NCBI GenBank assembly: GCA_024644125.1
Contig: JAHELQ010000087.1
Location: 1-14,417 of the forward strand
Direction: 5' to 3'
DNA length: 14,417 nucleotides
From: Candidatus Aminicenantota bacterium
Lineage (GTDB): Bacteria; Acidobacteriota; Aminicenantia; UBA2199
In this document: piece by piece, positions 1 to 6,531 of the stretch
Position numbering within the stretch: the stretch's first letter is position 1
Layout of the letters: each line of letters opens with the position of its first letter
Notes under the pieces: generated by a model
The model's input: only the letters and a program-made list of their open reading frames with translations
The model's database searches: none
What the model was told of the DNA's origin: nothing
Translations under genes and position numbers: made by a program

Positions 1-20
1 TGGATTTTTGGTTTTTTCAT
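1..20 (-). CDS. 5' end of an unidentified minus-strand gene (cut by window edge)
   Basis: Read on the minus strand, an ATG at 20-18 opens M-K-K-P-K-I before the window ends. It is preceded by a very strong ribosome binding site, AAAGGAGG (complement of 27-34), 6 bases from the ATG. The Lys-rich start could be the n-region of a signal peptide, but six codons are too few to identify a product. It is divergent from the asparaginase gene at 271. The call rests only on the start codon plus the Shine-Dalgarno match. Confidence 0.6.
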
Positions 21-162
21 TGTATTCCTCCTTTACAATATAGTGTCCAAAGATATTCAGTTAATATCACATTTCACCTGTGCGCTTTTATTCTACTTGA
101 ATTGACTAAAAAAAAGCAAATTTTTTTTCAACTCTCCCATAAAAGTAATTACACTGATTCGC

Positions 163-191
163 TTGAAAAAGCGATACAATTGGGCTAAAAT
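163..191 (+). promoter_or_regulatory. candidate sigma-70-type promoter for the asparaginase gene
   Basis: TTGAAA (163-168), a 17-base spacer and TAAAAT (186-191) fit a housekeeping promoter. The leader to the ATG at 271 would be about 70 bases and contains the 214-227 hairpin. The match is imperfect in an AT-rich region, so it is tentative. Confidence 0.4.
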
Positions 192-208
192 AAATCGTAC
201 GTAAATTG

Positions 209-227
209 AAAAACCGCCCTCCGGCGG
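209..227 (-). terminator. small intrinsic-terminator-like hairpin, minus orientation
   Basis: CCGCC (214-218) and GGCGG (223-227) form a 5-bp all-GC stem with a 4-base loop. On the minus strand the stem is followed directly by five T residues (complement of 209-213), as in a rho-independent terminator. On the plus strand no T run follows directly. No minus-strand gene ends here. It may stop antisense transcription, or attenuate a long leader of the minus-strand gene that starts at 20. Confidence 0.4.
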
Positions 228-270
228 AATGTTACATATTTTTTTCAAATTTATATATAAGGAGATATGA

Positions 271-1335
271 ATGTCCAATCCCATAAGTCGAAGAGGATTT
301 TTTGGCAAGAGTTTCGGTCTGGGCGCCGGGCTCATGCTGTTTAATAACTTCAAAATCTTTTCCAGTGGAGGCAAAGCCCCCAAAATCCCGGTGATTATCA
401 CGGACCATACCAATGAAACCGGACACAACGCGATGAAGGCAGGCTGGGAAATCCTCGCCAATGGCGGCGCCGCATTGGACGCGGTGGAAAGATCAACGAA
501 TATCGTCGAAATGGATCCAGAGGACACTTCGGTTGGATATGGCGGTTTGCCGAACGAACACGGTGTCGTTCAATTGGACGCATCGATCATGGATGGCAAG
601 ACTTACAGCGCAGGAGCCGTAGCCTGTCTCGAAAACATCAAACATCCGGCATCGGTTGCCCGCATTGTGATGGAAAAAACCGATCATGTGCTTCTGGTAG
701 GCAAAGGCGCCCTTGAATTCGCCAAACAATGGGGATTCAAAGAGGAGAATCTTCTCACCGACAAAGCACGAAAAATCTGGTTGGAATGGAAGCAAAACCT
801 CAACCAATATGATGACTGGGGAGCGCCGGACCATCTAGCGGATCGCCAGAACAAAACCGCCAAAAGATTTGAAGAACTGGCGTTTACCTACGGAACCACC
901 AATCATCTGGCAGTGGATAAAAACGGCGACATCGCCGGCATCACCTCAACCAGTGGACTGAGTTACAAAATTCCCGGCAGAGTGGGCGATTCCCCCATTA
1001 TCGGCGCCGGATTGTATGTAGACAACGAAGTGGGAGCCGCCGGAGCGACGGGTCGCGGCGAAGATGTCATCAAATCTTGCGCTTCATATTACATTGTCAT
1101 GCGTATGGCTCAGGGCCGCTCTCCCCAGCAGGCGTGTGAAGACGCGATGCACATGATCATCAATAAATACAAAAAGATCAACCCCAACTTCTTCCCCAGC
1201 GAGAAGTTCATCGCGTTGAACAAAAACGGCGAATATGGCTGCGCCTTCCTCATCAGAGATACGCCGGCCCAAATCTGCGTCGCCAACGAAGGCGGCATCA
1301 AGGTTCACACCGGTAGCGTGGTAATCAAGAGGTAA
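271..1335 (+). CDS. Tat-exported N4-(beta-N-acetylglucosaminyl)-L-asparaginase / glycosylasparaginase family (Ntn hydrolase)
   Basis: This family cleaves the GlcNAc-Asn bond of N-glycosylated asparagine, or is a related isoaspartyl/asparagine hydrolase. It is made as a precursor that cuts itself to expose a catalytic N-terminal threonine. The 354 residues fit the usual length. Residues 1-30 are a twin-arginine signal (S-R-R-G-F-F-G at 6-12, then a hydrophobic stretch). The self-cleavage site is probably G208-T209 in Y-G-T-T-N-H. The well-known bacterial enzymes have Asp-Thr here; Gly-Thr is usual in the isoaspartyl/plant-type branch, so the exact substrate is uncertain. The substrate-binding block G-R-V-G-D-S-P-I-I-G-A-G-L (236-248) and G-A-T-G-R-G-E (258-264) are intact. 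AAGGAG at 259-264 supports the ATG at 271. It would act in the periplasm. It is convergent with the next gene and does not look linked to the peptide island. Confidence 0.88.
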   Translation: MSNPISRRGFFGKSFGLGAGLMLFNNFKIFSSGGKAPKIPVIITDHTNETGHNAMKAGWEILANGGAALDAVERSTNIVEMDPEDTSVGYGGLPNEHGVVQLDASIMDGKTYSAGAVACLENIKHPASVARIVMEKTDHVLLVGKGALEFAKQWGFKEENLLTDKARKIWLEWKQNLNQYDDWGAPDHLADRQNKTAKRFEELAFTYGTTNHLAVDKNGDIAGITSTSGLSYKIPGRVGDSPIIGAGLYVDNEVGAAGATGRGEDVIKSCASYYIVMRMAQGRSPQQACEDAMHMIINKYKKINPNFFPSEKFIALNKNGEYGCAFLIRDTPAQICVANEGGIKVHTGSVVIKR

Positions 1336-1355
1336 TCAAACAAAACGTCAAATAC

Positions 1356-2543
1356 CTAATTGTTTACCAATTCTTCGACTTCAGTGAAAAAATCGTGGAC
1401 ACGTTCCATACAGAGTTTGACGACCTTGCCTTCGGGGGAAACGAGTACGTAATGGGGAATGGCCGACGCCGCAAAATTATCGTGTGTCTCTTCATTATTG
1501 GAAACAAAGGCAGGGATCGCGATCTCCTTCATCTTGAAATATTCTTTTAGAAGTTCGAGCTCCTCTTCCGGTTTGATCCCCCGCTTCGCGCTCGTGTTCT
1601 CATCGGCGTAAAAACCATACAGGCGTGTCACCATAATCACATCCATCTTTCCCTTCAGCTTTTCCCCCAATTCCAGGAATTTGGGCAGACTGTTACGGCA
1701 ATCAGGACACCAGGGAGCGAAAAAATCAAGCAGCACATACTTCCCCTTCATCTTTTTTATCGACAATGGTTCGCCGCTATTTATCCAGGAGCCGTCGGCC
1801 GTAAAATCCGGAGCGTCGCTCCCGATAAAGGCGAGGAAAAGTTCTTTTTTGGCGATCTGCTCATCGATCCGTTGATCGTCGCCATAGAGTTCTTTCATCT
1901 TCAGTAAAAACTCCCCCATTTGCCGGTAATCCAATCCCCCATCCACAAATTTGATATGAACGGCGTAATAAAGACTACGCGCATATTCCTGTTCGATAGG
2001 AAAACCGAGACCCACGTCAATAAATTCAAGAGCGGTGGCCGGATCGCTGTTCCTCTGATTGACGCCCGCCCGTAAAAACAAACCGGCAAACGGAGCCAAT
2101 CCGCCTTTATATTTTTCTTTCACTTCCCGCAACACTCGATTGGCGTCGTCAAGCTTATTTTGCCGGATCAACGAAGCCGTTAATTTTTTATAGGCGGCGC
2201 ACTTCAATGTCTCGGTCCCGTCTTTGATCAAGGCGATAAAAATTGCGTCTGCCTTACCAAACTGCGTCAATTTTTCATATATTTCCCCGCGGGCCAATTC
2301 ATCGGCAGCGGAGAGTTTTTTTCCCGCATATTTGTCCACTAATCCGGCTATATTCATGAGATAGTCCTTCTCCACCTGCGCTTTCTCCTCGGCAGTACCG
2401 ATCGCTTTCATACTGGTGCCGTACGCGTCGTTCAATCCCGCCAACTCATCTGCCAGCGACCTGCCGGAATCCCCGTTGCAAAAAGATAAAACCGCTATCG
2501 CGATAGCTATTGCTGTCAAACCAACAAAGTTTTTATGTCTCAT
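1356..2543 (-). CDS. exported TlpA/ResA-like thioredoxin-fold protein with helical N-terminal region
   Basis: The 395-residue protein has an N-terminal hydrophobic signal (about residues 8-21). The Cys at 22 follows L-S-F, which is not a good lipobox, so secretion is likely but lipidation is doubtful. Residues 30-235 look like a helical, TPR-like region (repeated A/L spacing, segments such as 'KLDDANRVLREV'). Residues 240-395 are a TlpA-type thioredoxin domain, with L-L-D-F-F-A-P-W before the redox site C279-P-D-C282 and the expected cis-proline at I362-P363. The family does thiol-disulfide exchange in the periplasm, often as a reductant for cytochrome c maturation or of unknown partners. The start is supported by AGAGG just upstream on the minus strand (about 2550-2554). 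It lies 20 bases tail-to-tail from the asparaginase gene. Its partner is unknown. A role in folding the Cys-rich peptides of this window is possible but unsupported. Confidence 0.85.
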   Translation of the reverse strand: MRHKNFVGLTAIAIAIAVLSFCNGDSGRSLADELAGLNDAYGTSMKAIGTAEEKAQVEKDYLMNIAGLVDKYAGKKLSAADELARGEIYEKLTQFGKADAIFIALIKDGTETLKCAAYKKLTASLIRQNKLDDANRVLREVKEKYKGGLAPFAGLFLRAGVNQRNSDPATALEFIDVGLGFPIEQEYARSLYYAVHIKFVDGGLDYRQMGEFLLKMKELYGDDQRIDEQIAKKELFLAFIGSDAPDFTADGSWINSGEPLSIKKMKGKYVLLDFFAPWCPDCRNSLPKFLELGEKLKGKMDVIMVTRLYGFYADENTSAKRGIKPEEELELLKEYFKMKEIAIPAFVSNNEETHDNFAASAIPHYVLVSPEGKVVKLCMERVHDFFTEVEELVNN

Positions 2544-2561
2544 TCATTACCTCTTATCCCT

Positions 2562-2567
2562 ATTATA
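2562..2567 (-). promoter_or_regulatory. extended -10 promoter element for the TlpA-like gene
   Basis: On the minus strand the sequence reads TGGTATAAT, an extended -10 (TGnTATAAT). It lies about 20 bases before the start at 2543. The -35 position is only a T-rich tract, which fits extended -10 promoters. The leader would be very short. Confidence 0.5.
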
Positions 2568-2679
2568 CCAAAAAACGAAAACCGAAAAAAAGAGAAAAAA
2601 CTGTCTGATTTCAAAAAATCCACCGGATTTTCAGCGATGCAAGGTTGCCTGGGATGAAGTTTTCGATTAAAATAACCCC

Positions 2680-3246
2680 ATGAAACCGATAAAAATTATA
2701 ACCCTATTATTTGTCATGGCTTTGGTTATGGTGGGATTGGAAGCCGCGGATTCAAAACTTCCACCGGATGGAAATCGCATGAAAAAAGACCACGCTCCAA
2801 CTCCATTCACCGCAGAAGAGATTCGCCTCGGCTGTCCGGATGGCAGGAAAACCAAATACAAAATCGAAATTCCCGGAAAACCGTTTCACTATCAGATTAC
2901 CACTTTCGTCAATGCGACCCCAGAAACCGCCGGTTTCGAGATGACAACCCTGGACAAGGATGGAAACACAATAGGCCAAATGCAAACCGCCACCGCCACA
3001 TGGAGCGAATTGCAAACCCACGCTTCATTCCCCCAATCCCGAACCAAAATCGAAAACGCCTCATATACTACGGCCGCCGGCGCCTTCGACTGCTGGTACT
3101 ACCATGTCACCGGCGAAAAAGATGGGAAGCCCGTAATCTCAAAATACTACTTCGCCAAAAAACTCCCCGGCCCCCCCATCTACTTCATCCAGGAAACCGA
3201 CGGCTCCCCTACCTTCACCATGACCCTCGTGGAAAACAAACAGTAG
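2680..3246 (+). CDS. small secreted protein of unknown function
   Basis: The 188-residue protein has a clear signal peptide: Lys at 2 and 5, a hydrophobic core at 6-20, and likely cleavage after A22 (L-E-A). The mature part has two cysteines, C52 and C138. Alternating polar and hydrophobic segments suggest a beta-rich fold. The C-terminal half has T-A-A-G-A-F-D-C-W-Y-Y (131-141), then Y-Y-F-A-K-K-L-P-G-P-P-I-Y. This resembles a motif of small periplasmic beta proteins that place a '(T)xAGxFDCWYY ... FAKxLPGPP' segment near their end, but I cannot name the family. No Shine-Dalgarno sequence is visible; an in-frame TAA at 2668-2670 limits the start to this ATG or a later codon. It is divergent from the TlpA-like gene. 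Confidence 0.7.
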   Translation: MKPIKIITLLFVMALVMVGLEAADSKLPPDGNRMKKDHAPTPFTAEEIRLGCPDGRKTKYKIEIPGKPFHYQITTFVNATPETAGFEMTTLDKDGNTIGQMQTATATWSELQTHASFPQSRTKIENASYTTAAGAFDCWYYHVTGEKDGKPVISKYYFAKKLPGPPIYFIQETDGSPTFTMTLVENKQ

Positions 3247-3293
3247 AGCGAGATTTTAATTGCGGTTGCCTCTGCTGGATTGAATGAAAGAAG

Positions 3294-3323
3294 TTGACAA
3301 TTATTTTCCCTTCAGTATATAAT
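3294..3323 (+). promoter_or_regulatory. promoter P1 upstream of precursor copy 1
   Basis: Perfect TTGACA (3294-3299) and TATAAT (3318-3323) are separated by 18 bases. The leader to the start position at 3445 is about 115 bases. The arrangement repeats before precursors 3 and 4. It probably also serves precursor 2, which has no comparable promoter of its own. Confidence 0.8.
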
Positions 3324-3444
3324 TTAAGTTTGGGACCTGAAATCAAGTTAAGATTATGTACCTTGTACCCGCGTGCAGTCTAAATTCATGTCGAAGAAAC
3401 CTTCGCTATACTATGATGTCGTGAAATAATAATAAGGAGAAAAC

Positions 3445-3639
3445 ATTAGAGAAAAAATCAATTTTACCAACGTGACTAATGAAGAAATGAAAGACGGCAA
3501 AGCGGGGTATGAACTCGATCCGATTTGCATAACCCCGAGCTGCATCTACCTCTGTCGCTATGCGGGAAGCGGTGGCTTTGCATTGGGAAATAACTGCTCA
3601 GCCAATCATGTGAACGCTCAGTCGAGTTATCCTTGCTAA
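3445..3639 (+). pseudogene. RiPP precursor peptide, copy 1, with ATT in place of the start ATG
   Basis: A 64-residue frame is intact from ATT at 3445 to TAA at 3637-3639. It sits behind the same AAGGAG-aaaac spacing (3434-3444) as precursors 2 and 4, where the next codon is ATG. The product would read (I/M)-R-E-K-I-N-F, keep the leader motif E-E-M-K-D-G-K-A-G (13-21), then C28-I-T-P-S-C33, and end N-C-S-A-N-H and S-Y-P-C. Against its sisters it has lost two cysteines: position 35 is Tyr and 38 is Arg. No in-frame ATG lies upstream before the stop at 3433-3435. The internal ATG at 3487 would remove two thirds of the leader. It is either a young pseudogene or a gene starting at ATT, a rare but real start codon. 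Promoter P1 and the ribosome binding site are preserved. Confidence 0.75.
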
Positions 3640-3741
3640 CTCATTGCCTGATAGTTCTAAAGTAATTAATAAACAGATAGTTCAGGTGGTGGATGTTTTA
3701 TAGTAGTATGTGCACAAAGGAAAAAATATATGCCGTAGACA

Positions 3742-3805
3742 TCAGGTGCGGCATCGTTACATCTCTGCCCCCTGCCTAACAATGAAAGCATGATCTCGCA
3801 CCTGA
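3742..3805 (+). promoter_or_regulatory. 9-bp stem-loop in the leader of precursor 2
   Basis: TCAGGTGCG (3742-3750) and CGCACCTGA (3797-3805) are perfectly complementary, with a 46-base loop. In RNA this would form a large hairpin ending about 30 bases before the ribosome binding site. The loop contains the left arm of the 17-base inverted repeat described separately. The function is unknown. Confidence 0.4.
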
Positions 3806-4116
3806 AATCGCGGTCATATCACAAAAATATATAAACAAGGAGAAAACATGAGAGAAAAAATCAATATCTCACAACTAACCAGTAAAGAGATGAAAGAAAC
3901 ATTGGCCGGCGTCGACTTAAAAGAAATATGTGTGACTCCCAATTGTTTCTGCGCATGCTGCTATGCCGATACTGGCGGCTCGACACTTGAAGCGAATTGT
4001 TCAGCCAATCATATTAACGGGTGGCACAGTGATTGCGCCCCGTCAGGCGGGGGAGACTGAATATATCTTTAATATAATTAACTTTTGAAAGATTAATAAT
4101 TCATTGTTAGGCAGGG
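3770..4116. repeat. 17-base perfect inverted repeat flanking precursor 2
   Basis: CCCTGCCTAACAATGAA at 3770-3786 and its exact reverse complement at 4100-4116 enclose 313 bases that hold the ribosome binding site and the whole precursor 2 gene. Pairing stops at both ends of each arm. Such arms can be recombination sites of an invertible segment, ends of a small non-autonomous element, or pairing arms in RNA. No recombinase gene is visible in the window. Confidence 0.7.
3848..4060 (+). CDS. RiPP precursor peptide, copy 2 (seven-Cys core, extended C-terminus)
   Basis: The 70-residue peptide is homologous to the copies at 3445, 4425 and 6748. The leader is M-R-E-K-I-N-I-S-Q-L-T-S-K-E-M-K (1-16), ending at L-A-G (19-21), the likely cleavage point after A20-G21. 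The core has C28, C33, C35, C37, C38, C51 and C63 in the family pattern (I-C-V-T-P-N-C-F-C-A-C-C-Y, then N-C-S-A-N-H). It is the most divergent full copy: the tail continues past the last Cys with A-P-S-G-G-G-D, and the S-Y-P-C ending is lost. AAGGAG (3837-3842) is 5 bases from the ATG. No TTGACA/TATAAT promoter lies directly upstream, so transcription probably comes from P1. The gene lies inside the 17-base inverted repeat. The leader type suits radical SAM maturation. Confidence 0.85.
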   Translation: MREKINISQLTSKEMKETLAGVDLKEICVTPNCFCACCYADTGGSTLEANCSANHINGWHSDCAPSGGGD

Positions 4117-4262
4117 CTCTCTTTCCCTTTTGCCCCGTTAAAAGACGCTGACTGCCCCGAAATTACAAATATATCCTCCAGTCTCTCGCTCATCCACAGC
4201 CAGAATATCGCCTGCTCTGCAACCCCCAGAGATGAACGCCCAACGAAATAACCCATATCCTC

Positions 4263-4292
4263 TTGACAAATAATTTTCATTAAGTTTATAAT
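4263..4292 (+). promoter_or_regulatory. promoter P3 upstream of precursor copy 3
   Basis: TTGACA (4263-4268), an 18-base spacer and TATAAT (4287-4292), the same geometry as P1 and P4. The spacers also share a T-T-T-T-C block near their middle. The leader to the ATG at 4425 is about 125 bases. Confidence 0.8.
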
Positions 4293-4380
4293 TATAGTTC
4301 AGTATTTGGCTGCCCCCACCCCATTGGAGATAGAAACTGAAGAGCCCGTCGCCAAATAGGGATTATCGAGTTAATATCGA

Positions 4381-4391
4381 GGGAATCCCAT
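4381..4391 (+). promoter_or_regulatory. GGGAATCCCAT box in the precursor 3 leader
   Basis: GGGAATCCCAT begins 44 bases before the ATG at 4425. The same 11 bases begin 43 bases before the ATG of precursor 4 (6705-6715). The near-palindromic core GGGAATCCC could be a protein or RNA recognition element, or only residual homology from gene duplication. Confidence 0.35.
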
Positions 4392-4424
4392 TATTTCTGA
4401 AACTTAATAAATTTAGGAGAAACC

Positions 4425-4619
4425 ATGAGAAAAAAAATTAACCTTTCAAGTCTTACCAATTTAGAAATGAAAAACACAAAGGCCGGCTACGAAATCCCGG
4501 AAGTCTGCATTACCCCGAGTTGCGGCTGCCTATGTTGCTATGAAGGAAGCGGTGGATCCAGCTCAAGCGTCAATTGCTCTGCCAATCATTTAGGCGGACA
4601 AATGAGCTATCCTTGCTAA
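4425..4619 (+). CDS. RiPP precursor peptide, copy 3 (seven-Cys core)
   Basis: The 64-residue peptide has leader M-R-K-K-I-N-L-S-S-L-T-N-L-E-M-K-N-T-K-A-G (1-21). This matches the short Bacteroidota-type 'K-K-I-N-L ... L-T-x-x-E-M-K-x-x-K-G/A-G' leaders of radical SAM-modified peptides, with A-G instead of G-G at the cleavage site. The core carries C28, C33, C35, C37, C38, C51 and C64, a Gly/Ser-rich linker (G-S-G-G-S-S-S-S, 41-48), N-C-S-A-N-H and a terminal S-Y-P-C. A ribosome binding site (TAGGAGA, 4414-4420) and its own promoter P3 are present. It is closest to copy 4; both have the sequence C-I-T-P-S-C-G-C-L-C-C-Y. The mature product is unknown. Confidence 0.88.
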   Translation: MRKKINLSSLTNLEMKNTKAGYEIPEVCITPSCGCLCCYEGSGGSSSSVNCSANHLGGQMSYPC

Positions 4620-4652
4620 GCTCTGGATGTAAAAATTGTTACACAGAGAGAA

Positions 4653-4682
4653 CATGTAGGCGGACAAATGAGCGAGCCTTGC
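4653..4682 (+). repeat. 30-base partial duplicate of the precursor 3 3' end
   Basis: This stretch matches 4587-4616, the codons for H-L-G-G-Q-M-S-Y-P-C of precursor 3, at 27 of 30 positions. It lies exactly 66 bases (22 codons) downstream. Read in that frame it would give H-V-G-G-Q-M-S-E-P-C-P-Q then stop. It has no start of its own and lies past the stop codon of precursor 3, so it is a remnant of duplication or recombination. Confidence 0.7.
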
Positions 4683-4726
4683 CCTCAATGAGCTTCAATT
4701 AGTAAAGCTCAAAAACATTTTGGCGG

Positions 4727-4750
4727 CGGGGCTTTTTTCGGAAAGCCCCG
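4727..4750. terminator. terminator-like hairpin between precursor 3 and the convergent VKOR gene
   Basis: CGGGGCTTT (4727-4735) pairs with AAAGCCCCG (4742-4750), a 9-bp stem with a 6-base loop. It lies between two convergent genes (stops at 4619 and, on the minus strand, 4797), where a shared terminator is expected. Neither strand has a perfect T run after the stem. The GGCGGCGGGGC block overlapping its left side recurs after precursor 4. Confidence 0.6.
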
Positions 4751-4796
4751 GCCCCGGTTAATGGCGATTTATCCGAAGCCAGTCTCGACACGCTTT

Positions 4797-6428
4797 TCAC
4801 TCCTGGCGCATGAAGTAATACTCCAGGTCCGCGAGGCGGATCTCGATCGGAAGTTTTGTTCCGTTTAGAAGAGTGGTGGGGGTATCGGTGATGTTGTTCA
4901 TCTTTGTCCAGTCGTGATAATGCCTCAGAATCCGGTCTGCCGCTTCCTGGTTACCATTGCAGGATTCCTGGAATGGCTGAAGCCATTGATCGATTTCTTT
5001 TTTGGTTTTACGACGGGAGGGCAGGAACCAATCATCCAGAACTTGCACCGCCTCTACCCGCTTGCCTGCTAAAAGAAGCTCCATCATCGTTCTGGCCACG
5101 CGGTAGTTGTGGTACTTTTCTCTATCTATGTCATCGAGTAATTTGCTATCCAGTAACAGTCGCACCCGCGCGTTGAGGACCGGATACTTGTCCATCAAGC
5201 GCCGGGTTTCCTGGAATATAGTGCGACAATATCCACAATCGAAGGTCAGAATCAATGTCAATGTAACCGACGCGTCTTCGGGGCCGAATTTGATCTCAGG
5301 AAATTCCTGCTGCATATCCATTTTGTCGCTGGAGATCAAAAGCGACTCAATCACTTTGGGATTCCGCCTCAAACGCATGAGTTCCCGCTCATGCATCTCC
5401 AAAACACGTGAATTGCCTAAAAGTTGACGCAGGAACAACCAGATCGACAATGGGAACAGGAAGCCGGGAATCACGGCCAGAGGAGGATTCGCAGGCAAAT
5501 CGAGAACCCCTTCTCCTAAAAACGAATGCAAAAACCCGAACTCCACCCAGAAGACCGCCTGCACAGTCAAACATAACCAGCACCAGGTCTTCAAGACAAT
5601 TCCCTGGTAGGCCACAGAAAAAAGTGTATAAGGCAGGGTCATGACATTCAATAACGCCAGCGCGATGAATGTCGAATGCAATTCGCCGAAATAAGCTGCG
5701 AAGAATATGCTGAAAAGACCGCCGGAAAAGTAAAGCAAACCAAGATCCGTCATGGGGATACCGAGAATCTTTCCTGCCGGAGATGAAATAACGCCATGGC
5801 AATTGATCTTTCCGTGCGTTGGGCACACTTGCCGCGCCACTTTGCCGAAACCGATGCTCACGAAGTATAGTAGGATGCAGGCGATCAATCCGATTGTCTT
5901 GACCGCCAGGACTGGTATCAGCCCCGGCAAGAGAGTTTCGCCTCTCAAGGCGGGAACCATGACCAATACCGACAAGACAACCAGCAAAACCGGAACCAGG
6001 ACATTACGCAGCCGAAGGAGCCTCTCCTTCCACAATTCGGCCCGGTAATTCCTCTCTCCCGCTCCCGGTACCGGAGACGCGATGAGGGCGATCCCCGTCC
6101 AATTATCTATAAACTCTTCGGAAGTCATCGAAATAGGCTTCTTTCCAGGATGCTTGAGATAGACCTCTCCTCCCTGGATTTTTTTCAGAATGACACACCG
6201 GTTGCCGTTCATCAATGCGATGCATGGGAAGTCGGCATCGGTCATTTGGTCAAGAGTCACTCGAATCGCTTCGTTCTCCACTCCCCATAGCCGGAGAGCC
6301 TCGGAAACCACCAGTAATCCCGGGGTATCAGGGTGATGATGAATTGTTTTTTCGATTGTCCTCTTCGTAACTGGAACATTGAGAATATGCAAAAAATCTT
6401 CGGTCAATGCGGTCCATTGGTCCTTCAT
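4797..6428 (-). CDS. C39-like (catalytically dead) / VKOR / thioredoxin-like fusion membrane oxidoreductase
   Basis: The 543-residue protein has three parts. Residues 1-118 resemble the C39 bacteriocin-leader peptidase fold, ending in a typical 'F-I-D-N-W-T-G-I-A-L-I-A' segment. The catalytic Cys near the N-terminus is absent, and the usual His is replaced in N-R-C-V-I-L (76-81), so it is probably a leader-binding, non-cleaving domain. Residues 140-335 are membrane helices of a vitamin K epoxide reductase (VKOR) domain, with loop cysteines C202 and C210 (I-N-C), G-I-P-M (223-226) and the quinone-site motif C283-W-L-C286. Residues 380-543 are a thioredoxin/DsbA-like domain with C398-G-Y-C401 and a cis-Pro at T516-P517. 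VKOR-Trx fusions pass electrons from dithiols to quinone, forming disulfides. AAAGGAG (complement of 6434-6440) supports the start. It lies between precursors 3 and 4, divergent from copy 4, which suggests it acts on the Cys-rich peptides. Confidence 0.88.
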   Translation of the reverse strand: MKDQWTALTEDFLHILNVPVTKRTIEKTIHHHPDTPGLLVVSEALRLWGVENEAIRVTLDQMTDADFPCIALMNGNRCVILKKIQGGEVYLKHPGKKPISMTSEEFIDNWTGIALIASPVPGAGERNYRAELWKERLLRLRNVLVPVLLVVLSVLVMVPALRGETLLPGLIPVLAVKTIGLIACILLYFVSIGFGKVARQVCPTHGKINCHGVISSPAGKILGIPMTDLGLLYFSGGLFSIFFAAYFGELHSTFIALALLNVMTLPYTLFSVAYQGIVLKTWCWLCLTVQAVFWVEFGFLHSFLGEGVLDLPANPPLAVIPGFLFPLSIWLFLRQLLGNSRVLEMHERELMRLRRNPKVIESLLISSDKMDMQQEFPEIKFGPEDASVTLTLILTFDCGYCRTIFQETRRLMDKYPVLNARVRLLLDSKLLDDIDREKYHNYRVARTMMELLLAGKRVEAVQVLDDWFLPSRRKTKKEIDQWLQPFQESCNGNQEAADRILRHYHDWTKMNNITDTPTTLLNGTKLPIEIRLADLEYYFMRQE

Positions 6429-6462
6429 GGTTTCTCCTTTTTGATAGGGTCAATTAATTTTG

Positions 6463-6492
6463 ACTATAACAAACTCTAGCATTGAATGTCAA
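6463..6492 (-). promoter_or_regulatory. promoter of the C39-VKOR-thioredoxin gene
   Basis: On the minus strand TTGACA (complement of 6487-6492), an 18-base spacer and TATAGT (complement of 6463-6468). The leader to the ATG at 6428 is about 28 bases. The -35 box and spacer length are the same as in P1, P3 and P4. Confidence 0.7.
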
Positions 6493-6531
6493 GATGCAAA
6501 TATATGCCAACAGAATATGCCCTGCGAAGAG

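Larger units (their letters stand above)
4061..4424 (+). other. intergenic region between precursors 2 and 3
   Basis: No coding frame of note. It holds the right arm of the 17-base inverted repeat (4100-4116), the P3 promoter (4263-4292) and a 5' leader of about 130 bases. Within the leader GGGATT (4359-4364) and AATCCC (4384-4389) are complementary and flank a doubled TATCGAG. Bases 4117-4260 show no feature I can name. Confidence 0.5.

Noticed and set aside
1681..1875. Plus-strand open frame within the TlpA-like gene
   Set aside because: It is antisense to the thioredoxin active-site region and has no independent support.
3649..3683. Direct repeat GATAGTTC at 3649-3656 and 3676-3683
   Set aside because: Only 8 bases, in AT-rich DNA; not enough to claim a site, and no further copies or array were seen. 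No CRISPR-like array exists in the window.
3774..4112. GCCTAAC and GTTAGGC inside the 17-base repeat arms look like integron attC core sites
   Set aside because: They fit RYYYAAC and GTTRRRY, but the interval is about 340 bases and contains a gene, whereas attC sites are usually about 60-140 bases with the gene outside. No integrase or other cassette is visible.
5107..6048. Plus-strand open frames opposite the VKOR fusion gene
   Set aside because: Arg/Pro/Ser-rich translations without ribosome binding sites; shadows of the well-supported minus-strand gene.
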